A program made the translations under genes and the position numbers. A stretch of DNA of 64,000 nucleotides, taken from positions 57,809,703 to 57,873,702 of the forward strand of contig CAMGYJ010000002.1 in the NCBI GenBank assembly GCA_946122785.1, given 5' to 3'. The notes under the pieces are model-generated. The model was not told the DNA's origin. It saw nothing but the letters and a program-made list of their open reading frames with translations, and ran no database searches. This stretch comes from Linum tenue (Eukaryota; Streptophyta; Magnoliopsida; Malpighiales; Linaceae). The number at the start of each line of letters is the position of its first letter. Position 1 is the first letter of the stretch. Below, piece by piece: positions 36,860 through 48,918 of the stretch.

Positions 36860-39060
36860 ATATTAGTCATTTCAATGATATTTCTTGTCTAAATCACAAC
36901 TATTTGATCGATGAGCTTTCAATAGAGACCTAGGAGGTGTTATTGTACTATTTGATGCCTTGTTGGTATATTTATGATTGTTTTGAAGGTATAAAGCAAC
37001 CTAAGGATAATTGAATCACACATTGAAGAACTTTAGAGGACCAAATGAGCAATAAATAAAAGATAAAGGATCTTTCACAGAAAGAAGAGGTCCAATGACA
37101 GAAAAGTCAACTATAAGTTGCCATTTTGAGTTGATCTGGGTCCTCAGAGAAATGGCACCCGAGGGGCCATTTTGGAATTTGGTCGACTAATTTCGGTGTC
37201 ATTTTGGACTTGAGCTCTAATTTTCGTTTTATACTTCCAATACTTGGGCCTTGAAGTATCTCACTCGTACACGGTGCTCCACTGTGATACTTGGACCTCA
37301 AAACACATGAAAAACTACCCAAAGGAAATAAAAATAGTAAAAGTAGTCATACCAGCTACTACACACACCTTGGAGGGGCAATTATCAAGCAATTCCATTT
37401 TGTTATGGAAATAAAGATACAAAAACAATAAAAAAAATATGTCATTAAATAGGGGGTTAAAAATAGTAAAATTTACATGTCATGAGGCACCTCTTTCGCT
37501 ATTTTCATGCAATAAGCTCCCTTCAAAATTGTGCCAGAACTGCCAATTTTGCATCGCCTAAAATTTAGCTTAGACTCTGACTACAGACTATTCAAACATA
37601 CAAAATACAAAAACAGAAGCGAACATAAACAAAAAAAATGACTAAAAATAAAGAGACTTTAAACAAAGCAAACAAAACGATAAAATTTTCCAAAAGATCG
37701 TGAGAGTCCCCAACAACGGTTCCAAAATTGGATCTGATGTAGAACAGAGGTCAATTTACTTGGTAGGTTCCATGATCGTATTTCCTTAGGGCCTTTTAAA
37801 TTCAACTACTTAGTTAGTAGGGATTTCGTTCTTTGATTGAAACTGGATTTGGGGGTGAGGTTCTCCTCGATTTGCTTTTCAAATTTAAAGGTGCCGAAAA
37901 CAAAACAAAAGCCAAACTAGACGTGGGAAAGTAGTAAAGGAAGGCATTGCATAGGCAAGCTCCTCCTAGAGTTTTCTTAAACACGATTTAGAACGATAGG
38001 CGACTTAAACATACGAGATTGAGGAAATTCACAAGGATTCCTCCACTCACTATGCTTCTCTGCCCTATCGTCTACCTTGGATGTATCCTTTGGAGATGGA
38101 TTAGGAACACGCGGTCTAGCCAACTAATCATATATTCTTGTCACAGTTGCTAGCATATGTATATTGCATTTGATATGCAACAATCATAAGGGATTTCTTA
38201 TTATAATCCATCCAATATAAACATTGATACGATGATATTCTAAGTGCAACAAATCTAGAAAGGTAAACTAATATATATAACACAAGAATAAATTATTACA
38301 TAGTCTAAGGAACCTATAGGCTTCGCCTGCATACACACCCTCTTAGAGGGACAAAATCTAATATACATATTTGTCTAGAAGACGAGATACCTTAATTATG
38401 TGAAATGGCTGTCTTATAAGGGAAATGGTTCCTACGATGTTATTCTGATCCTCGTGCTACTGATCGCTTCTAGTTTGTGATGAGTTGCTTTGTCGGCAGA
38501 GTAACGCCCTGTTAAGAGTTGTCTTCAGATGTTGGTTGAGGGGGTCCATTAGGTTTTCTGAGAGATTCCAATGAGGGAAAATCTTATGCTCACATATCAT
38601 CATATCTCCAGCTTTGCCGCCAAGAAATAATATCCTAACAGATCGAATTGATCTTCACCTTCTGTAAAATGGCGCTTTTAGTGTCATTTTAGGTTTTGGT
38701 CGACGACCTAGGATGTTAATGACACTTTATTTATAGTGTTTGTCACCCCCATATTTGATACATTATCCCCTTCTATGGAAGCATCTTTAATTATTTCATT
38801 GAAATTTCTTGTATAAATCACTACTATTTGACCAATGAGCTTTTAATAGACTTAGGCAATGTTCTTTTACTATTTGATGCCTTCTTGGTATATTATTGAT
38901 GATTTCGAAGGTATAAAACAACCTAAGAAAGATTGGATCAAGCATTGTAGAACTGTGGAGGACCAAATGAGCTATCAAGAGAAGTTTATGAAGCTATCAC
39001 TAATTATGAGTGGTCCAATGACGGAGAAGTCAGCTAGAAGTTGTTAGACTATGTCAAGAC
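36860..39060 (-). mobile_element. LTR-retrotransposon debris bounded by a diverged direct repeat
   Basis: A ~230-bp sequence at about 36875-37110 recurs in the same orientation at about 38795-39060. Shared anchors are TACTATTTGATGCCTT, GGTATAAA(G/A)CAACCTAAG and GAGGACCAAATGAGC. Between them, the minus-strand string TGGAACCGTTGTTGGGGA (about 37707-37724) looks like a mutated primer-binding site of the Tat/Athila type. LTR-like sequence follows to its right (37730-38700). No coding domain survives. Confidence 0.45.
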
Positions 39061-40349
39061 GAGCCCATAGGAGGAAGAATCATCCCATTGTGAAGCAAAA
39101 AAGAGTGGCGGCCCAAGTAACAGGTCCAACGGACGCTACCCAAAGTTGCAATCAAAACCATTTGGAATTAAAGTCCATGGATAGCTTAAATCACGAAGAA
39201 CCAGGACGGCGGGCCCAACTAGCGTACTGCTGCCTCCTTACCTTTTTCTTGTTGACGAAATTTTCTAAGTCTACTAGTTTAGGAGACTCTTCCCTAGTCG
39301 GTTTAGGTTATTTTAGGTCGTATTCTCCCCTATAAATAGACAAAATTATTCCATTGTAATATAAGACTACACAAACACACAAATCTCTGTAATACTCTAC
39401 ACGAGTGCATAGTCTAGTCGAAGTAGAGGGGTCTGCGGTCAAGGAGATGTTGTCATCGTCAATGGTGGTACCTTCCTTCTCCTCTATGTAGCTAGTTGAA
39501 TTTGATTGTGTTAGGATGTGATCTTGTTTACTATTATGTGAATGAATGCCACGATTTCATCTCATGCTTGTGTTTGTCTATGAAGATTTTGATGCATATG
39601 ATGATCATTGATGCTTTTTTTCTCTCGATGCTTATGATGGTCATTGATGTTTATAGTAAGAATGCTTTTGATACAATCAATGCATATGATTTTAGTGTAT
39701 GATACTATATGCATTGTGCTTAGTATTGCCTATATTGTCAAGAAATTACCTTTTAGGGATACCCCACTGATGCTACACGAGTGTGGGAGGATTGATCACC
39801 CATCTATGCTTCGAGTAGTGTCAATGCTTGACTGTTAGATCATCAATTCTATAGACTATATTTATGGTTCGTAAAAGCCCACAATTGAATATATGCTATC
39901 CTAACTTCCTTATTCCTTATTGATTAGGTACACATGAAGGGAAAACATGCATGAGCTAGTTAGATCTCTATCGCAAGAGGCACAAGCATGGGTAAAAAGT
40001 GGCCTTAGAGGAAGGGATAGGGCATTACATTAGATGAATCATCAGTGCATGATATGAATGGGACCTAGTTTTTCATGATCATCTTCGAGTTTATAATGTA
40101 TTAAAATAACACATCTTTACTTTCATGCATCTATAAATAGAAAACGCCTAAACAACTTTATTGTTCCTGTTTTGTTTGTTTGCTCAATGAAAACCCCTAA
40201 ATGTCTCCATGATTTCGTGTATGTGTTGATGGTTGGTGTGAGTAGGTATGCATTAGAATACCTCAAGGAATATGACCCTAGACACATCTAGGATTTTTAT
40301 TACTTGCTTGAATACTACATCAAATGTTAATCGTGTTGTCCACTAGGGT
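39061..40349. other. Spacer, no supported gene
   Basis: Short open frames (39051-39335, 39496-39702, 39644-39838) have no recognisable family. TATAAATAGA near 39330 and 40130 are TATA-like and may belong to decayed LTR promoters. Confidence 0.3.
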
Positions 40350-41101
40350 TAAGGGTGGTTATTAGGTTCGATTTTACTGATATGAACCGCTATCGACAGA
40401 GTACGAACCAAACTTGCAGACTATACGAATGGAATTCATCAGTCATGAACCAAATTTCAAATCCCAACCAGCCCGTGCCACAAAATTAGCTTGTCCCTTC
40501 CCTTCACAATCTTCCTTAATCCCCTTCCCCCCAACCCCATGCGGCACGCACGAGCAGAAGAGTATAGGAGTTGACTGTTTGCAACTCTTCCTCCCTTTAC
40601 TTATATCGACGGCAATCCCTAGGCAGTCCTCTATCGTCGTTGCCAATCAATCACCAACAAGCGACCATCGATTTTTTCTTCCTCTTGACTCTCTTTATTT
40701 ATGTATCACAAAGCCCTGCCCAGAAAAAAGAGAGGGAAGCACAAAGTCGTATAAAGAACCCGACAAACGTCTGGCGATGGTATATGAACTTGTCGATTAT
40801 CTCTTCAATTAGACTAAACTCTTGTGTGGGAGTATTGAGTTTGTTTGGATTTGGAGTAGTTTTTGTTTGAAATGGCATTGAAAATCCCGATCAATGATCA
40901 AATGGCGTTAGCTCTCTCATGGCCGGCGCTGGCAACCAACTACATTGCCATCACTCGTCCTCCCGACGGCAGTCATACTAGAATTAGGATTTTTGTTCAA
41001 AAAACCAAACCGAACCAGGAGTGTCTATTTGGATCTTCTATTGTTCGGGATTGTTCGATTTTGGTCGGTTTTGAACAAATCAGCCAAATGCCCACCACTC
41101 A
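40350..41101. mobile_element. Probable hAT-like element, TIR AGGGTGGTTATTAGG-type
   Basis: The left end TAAGGGTGGTTATTAGGTTCG and the inverse of the right end (CAAATGCCCACCACTCA) both fit the common plant hAT terminus GGGTGGGCATTCGG, with mutations. TAGGGT flanks both ends (40344-40349 and 41103-41108), possibly the remains of an 8-bp duplication. Short open frames inside are not recognisable proteins. Confidence 0.5.
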
Positions 41102-41486
41102 ATAGGGTGTTATCACCTGAAAATGTACAAAATGCTACCCAAAGAGCATCAAAGGTATAGAAGCATCCCTAGAGGCTGTTAAACACACATTTGAGCAATT
41201 ATCAAGAAAATTCAAGTTAATTTGGCAGAAAACTTATAAAACATGCTATGAATAAGGATACAAAAATGAATGTTTTACGTGTCATCACTCCCCGTATACA
41301 TCATTCAACTTAGTATTGAAGCGAGTTACAAATTCATTCTCTTGAATCTTGATACTTCCTCGTAGTGACCTCAATAAGGCATGTAACAATCCTATTTCTA
41401 AGTTCAACACCACATATGCAATTAGGTATTAATATGTATCGAATAAAATCTTCCCAATAACTCTTCAATTCTGAGTAAAACTAATT

Positions 41487-42118
41487 CAATGCAGTCAAAA
41501 GCGCGATTCTATCTAGAAGCGGAAAAAGGGGTAAAATCATAAAGCGTAGAATCAAAGCGTAAAATCGTAAGTTTTTCAAGCATACTGAAAAATAACTAAA
41601 AAGTTAGGACATATACTATGTAAAATATGAATGCACAAAATTTAGATAAGTTAATAAATACATGCAATTCATGCCTCAAGTAAAGCAACTTGTAGTATCT
41701 TAATAATAAGTTTGTAAACATAAATTTTAACAATAAGCCTCTTCTTCCTCTATGCTAATGCATTCGGGAAGAGCCTAGCTGGTGAATTAGATTACTCTAT
41801 TAAAGTTGAGAATGCATCCAAGTACATGATATGTATCTTTTAATCTCAAATGTATCATATTGTTGGTGATTTACTTTTAAAATATACTTTTTATAATTAA
41901 TTTCATGAAAAGAATACTCATTTAGTGAACTAAAAGAGTAAAAACGTAAAGCGTTTTGGTGAACTAGAAGCGTAAAAGCGTAAGATTTTAAGCTTTAAAG
42001 CGCAATTTAGTCCAATTTTATACACTTAAGTTTTTAAATGGAAACGAAAGCGTTTTGGTGACCTAAAAGCGTAAAATTGTAAGTTTTTAAGGTTTAAAAC
42101 GCGATTTTGACTGCATTG
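41487..42118. mobile_element. hAT-like MITE with perfect 8-bp target duplication and internal GCGTAAAA repeats
   Basis: The termini CAATGCAGTCAAAAGCGCG and (inverse) CAATGCAGTCAAAATCGCG differ at one base over 19 bp. The flanks AACTAATT at 41479-41486 and 42119-42126 are identical. Internally the words AAAGCGTAAAATCGTAAG, AAGCGTTTTGGTGA and variants recur at least five times, concentrated near both ends. No coding capacity. The mid part (41600-41880) is plain AT-rich filler. Confidence 0.9.
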
Positions 42119-42126
42119 AACTAATT

Positions 42127-42835
42127 TACATACTTGTTACCTTGCTTCAGGGTGCAACTATTTTATAGTGGTCACCGATCCTGATGTTATCTACTTGACC
42201 ATGCCGCTATCTCAGATTTTCCCAAAAAAGTAATGCATTGTCTTGAGAATATACGATATTCACCAAGGTTGGATCTAGAGACCCAAGGATTTTGAAATAC
42301 ATTGCAATATTTCTCTATTTCCAAGCCTAATGGCTCTCATGTTGTGGATCCGGAACTGGAATCGACCCAATGATAAATCTCAACTTGTTATGGATTTTCT
42401 ACGCAACATGCACGGTCCGACCCCAGAGGTTATAGTTTTCAGTTCTTGTGATCTTGATTGGAAAGTTCGGGGCCTCATTAGGGTTTACATACTAATGGTT
42501 TGTTACTGTTTGAAGTATTTGGGTTACAAGAGAACTAGTAGCATAACATTTTTCCATCTTTGTTGAAGGAAAAACAAATAAGAGGTATGGAGAAGGAGAA
42601 CAAAAAATGTGAGTATGGTGGTTAGAAAATCTTAGGTGATTGAACTAGACTCTAATACCATAAGAAACTTATTGAAGAAGGATATTTGTGTAGGAACTCG
42701 CAATTATCCTTGGTGGCTAAATGCCTTTTATATACTCTGTCAAATTTAAAGGGAAGAGTACAAAATTACCTATCTATTTAATTACAATGGTAATTAACAG
42801 AAAACTCCACCATTAAGTATTGAGAGATTGTTGTG
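42127..42835 (-). mobile_element. Probable Copia-type 5' end remnant (PBS-like and LTR-like)
   Basis: On the minus strand, TGGTATTAGAGTCTAG (about 42645-42660) resembles the tRNA-iMet primer site TGGTATCAGAGCC. LTR-like AT-rich sequence lies to its right (42661-42830). The region to its left (42330-42566) has no convincing gag. The call is tentative. Confidence 0.35.
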
Positions 42836-43079
42836 ACTGATGTAGGTTTGGTTATCCTTTTGCGTGTTTTAACTCATCAAGCTTGATAACACTTAAATTT
42901 GCATTATTTAACCTTCCATTTCTTAGGTGATTGCATGTCATATCTCTTCATCCATTTGAGATAGATTTCGTGCTATTTTTTCTTCCTATCATCAATACGC
43001 TAAGATTTAGCTTGTTTTTATCGTCACTCCATTTGGCATGAATCTTTTTCATTTGCATCCTTTTATAGGATATGTTGTG

Positions 43080-44930
43080 TTTTTTAGTTTAATTTCATAT
43101 CCTAGTATGATAAGGAAGAACCACGCCAAGTTTCATGGCAATCGTAGGTCGTTTGAAGGGTGAGAAGGTAGGAAAAAAAAGGCTTGAGTAAAGTTCACAG
43201 GCTGAAGCAAGAGATCACGATCGTGAACTCTATTACATGCCCAGAGGGTGCCAATGACAAGTACATAAGTTCTCATGAGAGCTTCACAACCACGGCAAGC
43301 TGGACCACGAGAACAAGTTCACCGGTGTGAGAAAAAGATCACAACGAACTCTTGTTCAAGGCTGCGAACTTCTCCTTGCCATAAAGATTTCACAACCTCT
43401 TGTCAAACTTCACGACCGTGAACTCCTCCGAAGCCCTAGGTCGCAAACTTTTTCCTATGTGGGTCTATAAATGAAGAGGGTTTTTTTAAGAAAAAGTAGG
43501 CATCCTAGAGAGAGAGAAACATAGTTTGGGAAGATGCAGGAGGAGAGTGACGAGCTTGGTGACTTCTTGGGATATTTCTTCACCTAATCCTTCCAAGAAT
43601 CAAGAGAAGTGATCAAGGTAAGAAGGAGAAGATGGATCTACCCCAATATTGGTGTTTTTCTTCCTCTTTGTACAATTTATATCTTTCTCTCTATGAACTA
43701 AACCCTAGTGTTGGTTAGATGTAGAATTCTTTAGATGTTTGTTATGGATTTGTAGTATGAATTGGAGTGTTTGATTATCTTTCAACTATCTATCTATGTT
43801 AATTAATGCATGAATTAGGGTTTCATTTATGTGATTGTGCTTCCCTCCTAAATTATAGGGTTTGACCCACCACTAATGAGTGATCACATCACATGAACTG
43901 GAACTCTAGTTGGTTGTATTTAGGTCTTGGAGATTGACGAGGTGACCATACCACACTCTCAAAGGTTTGACCACCATTAGATAGATGAAGATTGTGTGGT
44001 TTGACTAAACTCATGGTGGCACATAACCCTTCATAGTAAAACTATCTCGTGAAGAGTGAGATGGTCCATTAGTGGAATCCATACCGTAATGCATCATCTA
44101 GGTAGTTGGGGTTGCGAGAATTCAACTTGGATCTTTCTACCCAGGTGATAGGAGCTCTAATTGTATGACCATTAAGTTAGAGCTTAGTCTATGTATTCTT
44201 GTGATGAATCAATTCAATCCCTAGCATGGATTGGAGTATTAATCTATGACATGTTGTGTTCAATTAGAGTTATTAATGCTTCTATCGACGGTTTGGATGC
44301 TTGATATGGTATTTTATATGTGTTAGAACTTAGATCTAGGGTTAGACATGAGAATGGTGTTGAAGGTTTCCATACTAGAGTAGATGATATAGAGTCCTAG
44401 CTAGCAGACGAGGTGACCATTCCCTTCTATCTAGGAGCTCACCTAATTTGCGCTTGTTGAGTAAGTGCATGACCATTGACTTACCAGACTTGTGTGCGGA
44501 TGGGTAGAACCCGTTTAGTGGAGCGGGAACCCATCTCTAGTCACGAAAGTTGGTCGTGGTGATATTGGCCTGATGGACGTGGCTAGAAGGGGGATCGGGA
44601 GGCATGACCATTGCACCGATCCCAACCTTAGAGACCTTCGCATCACACTCGCCATGGATATTTCCAATTCCTTACAACATTAACCCTTAGCAAGCATCGA
44701 AGGTAGTTCGAAGTCTAGTCGACATTATCTCTTATTTAGTGATCTCCCTCGCTTTTAGTTTAGTTTTTTTCTTTTTAGTTTTGTTCACACTTAAACCAAC
44801 AACCATATCGGTTGACTAGATAGTAGATCGAGGCCGAGAGTAGTAATAATTCTAAAGGGCCCTATGAATACTACCTCGGTCACCACTATACTACTTCGCT
44901 GATCTCGGGTGCACTTGTCTTAGATTGGAA
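43080..44930 (+). mobile_element. Ty3/gypsy-type LTR fragment (GTTCACGGTC family), copy D
   Basis: It contains CACGATCGTGAACT (43216-43229), CTTCACGACCGTGAACTCC (43408-43426) and related words, then TATA box TATAAATGAAGAGG (about 43466-43480). The downstream leader has repeated GACGAGGTGACCAT/GAGGTGACCAT phrases (43935, 44410). The layout parallels copy A at 12.8-14.5 kb. No gag follows. The region from 44930 to 45365 shows nothing else. Confidence 0.55.
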
Positions 44931-45365
44931 AGTTAGTATTGTCGACGATCAAGTTTATAAATGTAAAAAGCTCTATGCTGACACATCAAAGCTTGAGCTC
45001 TTTCCTTTTGTTTTTTTTATGTTTGATTGTTTGGAGGTTAACCCACTTTTTTATTCTTCTGCTTTTCTTTTTTGGCATTTGCTTATTTTTCGACCTTGTT
45101 TTTCTCTTCTTGTAGAGTCTGTTTAGTATCATTCCCAATATATTTTTTGTTTATTTTTGTTTTTATTTGTTATTGTGGCAACAAGAGTTGTCGACACTAC
45201 ATTAATTAATTGAAATTAGCTTCCTTCATATTTGCAAAACCTGTTTTAGTAGGATCCTATCACTTGTTGGAATAATTTCATTCAATAGTGTGTGACCAAA
45301 ATCTCACCAGCCCCACTTTTACATATTTTTCTCTCTCATTTTTCACATAACTCATTTGCAATACT

Positions 45366-45860
45366 TTTTTTTATATAAGAACCTGATTAATTTATTATGA
45401 GGCTCGGGCATCCTTGTCCAAACAACTTAAGAGAATAATTGGGGGTCTGGAGTCCCAAACCTCCTCTTCCCAGTTACACCTAAGGTGTGCCATGATGTGG
45501 GCCGATCCGTTTCCTCCCCGTTTCACAAACTCCCAATTGATGGGCCTCAATCTCTCGGCTTCGGCCTGTATCTCACTTATTAGGGGGCCCGATTCCAGCC
45601 TTGACTGGTCCTTCCGCCGGAGTGCATTTGCGACCTGCTGACAGTCCGTCTCCACCACTGCCTGGCGATAACCACTCCTTTCCAAATGCTTCAGTCCAAA
45701 CTCCACCGCCTTTATCTCAGCAATTTCTGGCGGCCAGCATCTTCTCTCCCTCCGCACCGCTACTCGCAGAAAAGCGCCATTCTCGTCGCGCATAATCATT
45801 CCCAGTCCTGTCCCTTCTCCCTTCAACACCGCGGCATCGACATTCATATTGATACTAAAT
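45366..45860 (-). pseudogene. 5'-truncated LINE with an open RNase H domain (150 codons)
   Basis: The minus-strand frame 45847-45395 is uninterrupted and has the RNase H catalytic carboxylates in place. These are Asp in NVDAAV, Glu in EIAEIKAVEFGL, and Asp in AVVETDCQQVANAL, followed by FVKRGGNGSAHIMAH containing the conserved His. It is of the RVT_3 type found at the end of plant LINEs. The T-run at 45366-45372 on the plus strand marks the poly(A) end. It belongs to a different LINE subfamily from the 23-26 kb copies. Expression as a protein is unlikely, since it lacks its own start context. Confidence 0.8.
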
Positions 45861-46463
45861 GTGGTCTAAAGAAGCAACTAAATGCAATTCTATTTCTGAT
45901 TGTCAACTTCCTTGTATTCTACGAATTGAATTACAGTTAAACAGGATTACATTTTCTATTTTCATGTTATTGCGTTTGTACCCTCGTTCTCACAGCTCTA
46001 CCACAACCAAAACAACAACAAAACTACACCAAACAAAACCTTGGTTTCTATTTGTGTTTGAATAAATTTGTTCACCCTTAGCAAAAGACCATGAGGCATT
46101 TCTCTTTTTGTCACCATCAGACCATACCTTCTAGAACAATGCACAGGCCATTTTTCCATGATCATATGTTTAACCTAACGCGAGATGTTCTTTAGTTTTT
46201 TGTTCATCTGTGCTGTTTTGCAAATTGCAATATACATCAAGAATCCTAAACCATGCCATTACACCGCCAAAAAAAACGGAAGAAAAAATGCCAAGATAAC
46301 AAAGAAGAGAAAATTTGTGTTTCCTAGATATTTTGTTTTCACCTCTCGCGACAACTTTTTTTTTCCTTCCTGTAATGGGTGGTGGATAGCTGGACTTTCT
46401 ACTACTTTAAGCCTTTACTAAGAGAGGGCCCTGCTGAATTTTCACCGTCCGGGGAACATTTTT
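45861..46463. other. 3' flank of the VAP gene
   Basis: Includes the likely 3' UTR of the VAP gene (minus strand). No other gene is recognised. Confidence 0.4.
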
Positions 46464-48918
46464 TTAACCGCGTAAAAGATACCCGAAGAGGATACTGATT
46501 AGAGCGACGATCACGACGTGCAGAAAAGGAACCCCGGCTTCTGCAGCTGCTGGCACACCGATCTTCCCAGCTTTCAACATCGACTGCCAAATGTTCAAAA
46601 ACCAAAAAAATGTTACTACAGGGGAAAAACAAACTTCCGAGGTGATTTTCTAGCTAATATTATACACACAACTTACGAGCTCTTCTTGTAAAGTCTTCCT
46701 CTCCCGATTCGTGGACTTCCTCTCCTCGATCAGCTTCGAAATCGTCGATTGAGCCTGCAAATTTCTTTTTCGGTTAGTAGCATTACACGGAAACACAGGA
46801 ATTGCCCAGAAGCCAAAATGTTTTTTTCATGTTATACCTCGGTAAACTTGAGCTCCAAGGAATCCAATTTCGACTTCATTGCTTCGATTTCGTTGACTAA
46901 CTTGGGGTCGACATGATTGACTAATAACTGTGGTGGCTCCACGACTGCAGCTTTCTCCACTGTGTCGAACTTTACATCGGCCGTAGGAGGAGGAGAGCGG
47001 AGGGAGTTGGCGTCCTTTGCTCCTGGTTCTTGTTGCAGGCTTTGGGCAGGGGCGGCATAATTTGCTGGTGGTTGTTCGTACCCGTCTTTAACTTCAGCCT
47101 TAATGATCACTGGCTTTGATTTCTCAGTAGCATTACTATCATACTCTCGCTTTACCTCTTCCACTTTGGGCTTATCCAACTGCACCTCATTATCGAGCTC
47201 TTCCTTAATAACAGGGATTAAGCCTTTTATGTTGACCGGCTTTATCTCTTCAGTGTCTTCTAGAGCAGCAGCAAGCTTCTTAGGCTTCAAACTGGTCTCG
47301 TGTTCTAGCATTCTGAACTCCAAGTCCTCTGTTAACTGGTGAGAAAGAGATGATATAAACGGTAAGTTAGGTAAAAGAAATCATGCAAGGGAAATTTCTT
47401 AGTAAGAGAATTTAACTAACAGGGTGGACTTGAGTAGAAGTGTCGATGCTGGTAAAGACTGGCTCGGGAAGCACTGTAGCCACATAATGGGGTATCTGTT
47501 TGGGGGAGTCATCTGGTGAAGACAATGGTGATTCAGACGGGCTGAGTTGGCTGACAAGGAAGACTTTCAGCTTGGTTTCTTCGATATCGGCACCATTCTC
47601 TTTGGAGAACTGCAATTATATCAAGCAAAAGAATAAAGTGTTTGTTATGGCGACAACAGTATGGGCAGAAAATAAAATCAGCGATACAGCATTGATCACT
47701 TTTACCATGAGAGGTGTTATGTCCTCATCAGATGTACCAATGGGGACGACTGTGGTTTGGATTAAGAACTTGTCTTTGCATACCAAGTCAGGTGGGGCAA
47801 CCTTCTGAGCTTGCATTGTAACTGAAACATGCAGGGAGAAATGTGGAAGGAGGTCAAAACACAACCAAGAGACCGAATTATTTGCTTCTCAGAGTCATGG
47901 GTTTAACAGTTGGCAGAAATGATATTGCTTGCCAGGGTATGGTGACCATCAAACAATAACTGCCTCATTAAATCAAATGATGCCCTTGGCTCTATCAATC
48001 GTTCATGAACATGTTGAGAACTAACTATACTTTCAAATCCAAATCCCAAATGATAATGGTCAACAGCCAATAGAATATGTTAAGGGAAGGGAACCCCTTA
48101 AAAGAAAAAAGAAGTATCTAATCTCATGAAGAAAACGTCTCATCCTCTATTAAGTAAGATTAACGACTTTATTCAGGTAAACTGGAGCTCAAACAAGAAT
48201 TTAGGACCAATAACTGAGTAAGCAATGATTAGAACAAGAGTTATGCTTGCACATCCATGCTCATCATATCAAGACTCTTAACTTGTTTTTCGAGATAGCT
48301 AACCTGTGAATTCACAAACAGACTTGGGCAGCAGGACTCCAACATTTGGACGCACGCAGTACTTCTTAGGTGAAGTAGTTTTGACCTGCCAGAAGAGTTC
48401 AGATTATTTCATGTCCGCCAAATCTGAAACTCAGAGTAGAAGAACAGGAATAGAGTTTCGAACCTTGAACGCAACAGTGTGATAGGTGTTGTTCAAAAGC
48501 CGGACTGCACATGAGCTTTGCTTCTTCAGTTCAACTGCAGAGGGGTCATCAAATTCCAAATTGAATCAGAACTTTTTTATTAAGATTCGATAAAAGGTTG
48601 GGAATCCACCAGAAAGATCGCTCATCATTCAGAAAGTGGGATAATCATGACAGGTGATAAAAAGGCCAACCACACTTTCAGCTAGTTATATTCTATCCCA
48701 TCTCAAGCTTTGCAGCAAGTATTTAAGTAGAAAAAAAGTGCACCCACATTGTGTTCCACCAGGATATAATCATAGCACGATGAAAAGATATGATAATAAT
48801 TCAGTTCAGGAAACGAGTTAGGAAAAGAGCAAAATCGTGGGCAGCTCCCCAATCCCCGAGACTCACACGTAAATTTCAGTTCCTTGGGTTGGATTTCCAC
48901 GAGCTGCGAAGAAGCCAT
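46464..48918 (-). CDS. VAP27-type vesicle-associated membrane-protein-associated protein (MSP domain, long form)
   Basis: ER-anchored adaptor of the VAP family that binds FFAT-like peptides and tethers the ER to other membranes. Eight coding exons (descending): 48918-48867, 48534-48464, 48385-48304, 47821-47706, 47609-47421, 47335-46838, 46754-46677 and 46583-46464. The product is 401 residues. The MSP domain is at about 6-125, from LVEIQPKELKFTFELKKQSS through YHTVAFKVKTTSPKKYCVRP to VCKDKFLIQTTVVP. A long Pro/Lys/Glu-rich linker follows (about 150-320), then a coiled coil (about 318-368, KLDSLELKFTEAQSTISKL). The C-terminal anchor is at about 380-399 (VPFLHVVIVALISILFGYLL). The length and linker match the VAP2-2 subgroup. 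A first-exon split codon T|TT gives KFTFELKK, which decided the donor. Confidence 0.94.

Noticed and set aside
42330..42566. Plus-strand ORF MALMLWIRNWNRPNDKSQ...
   Set aside because: No recognisable domain, and it is surrounded by LTR/PBS-like debris; not supportable as a gene.
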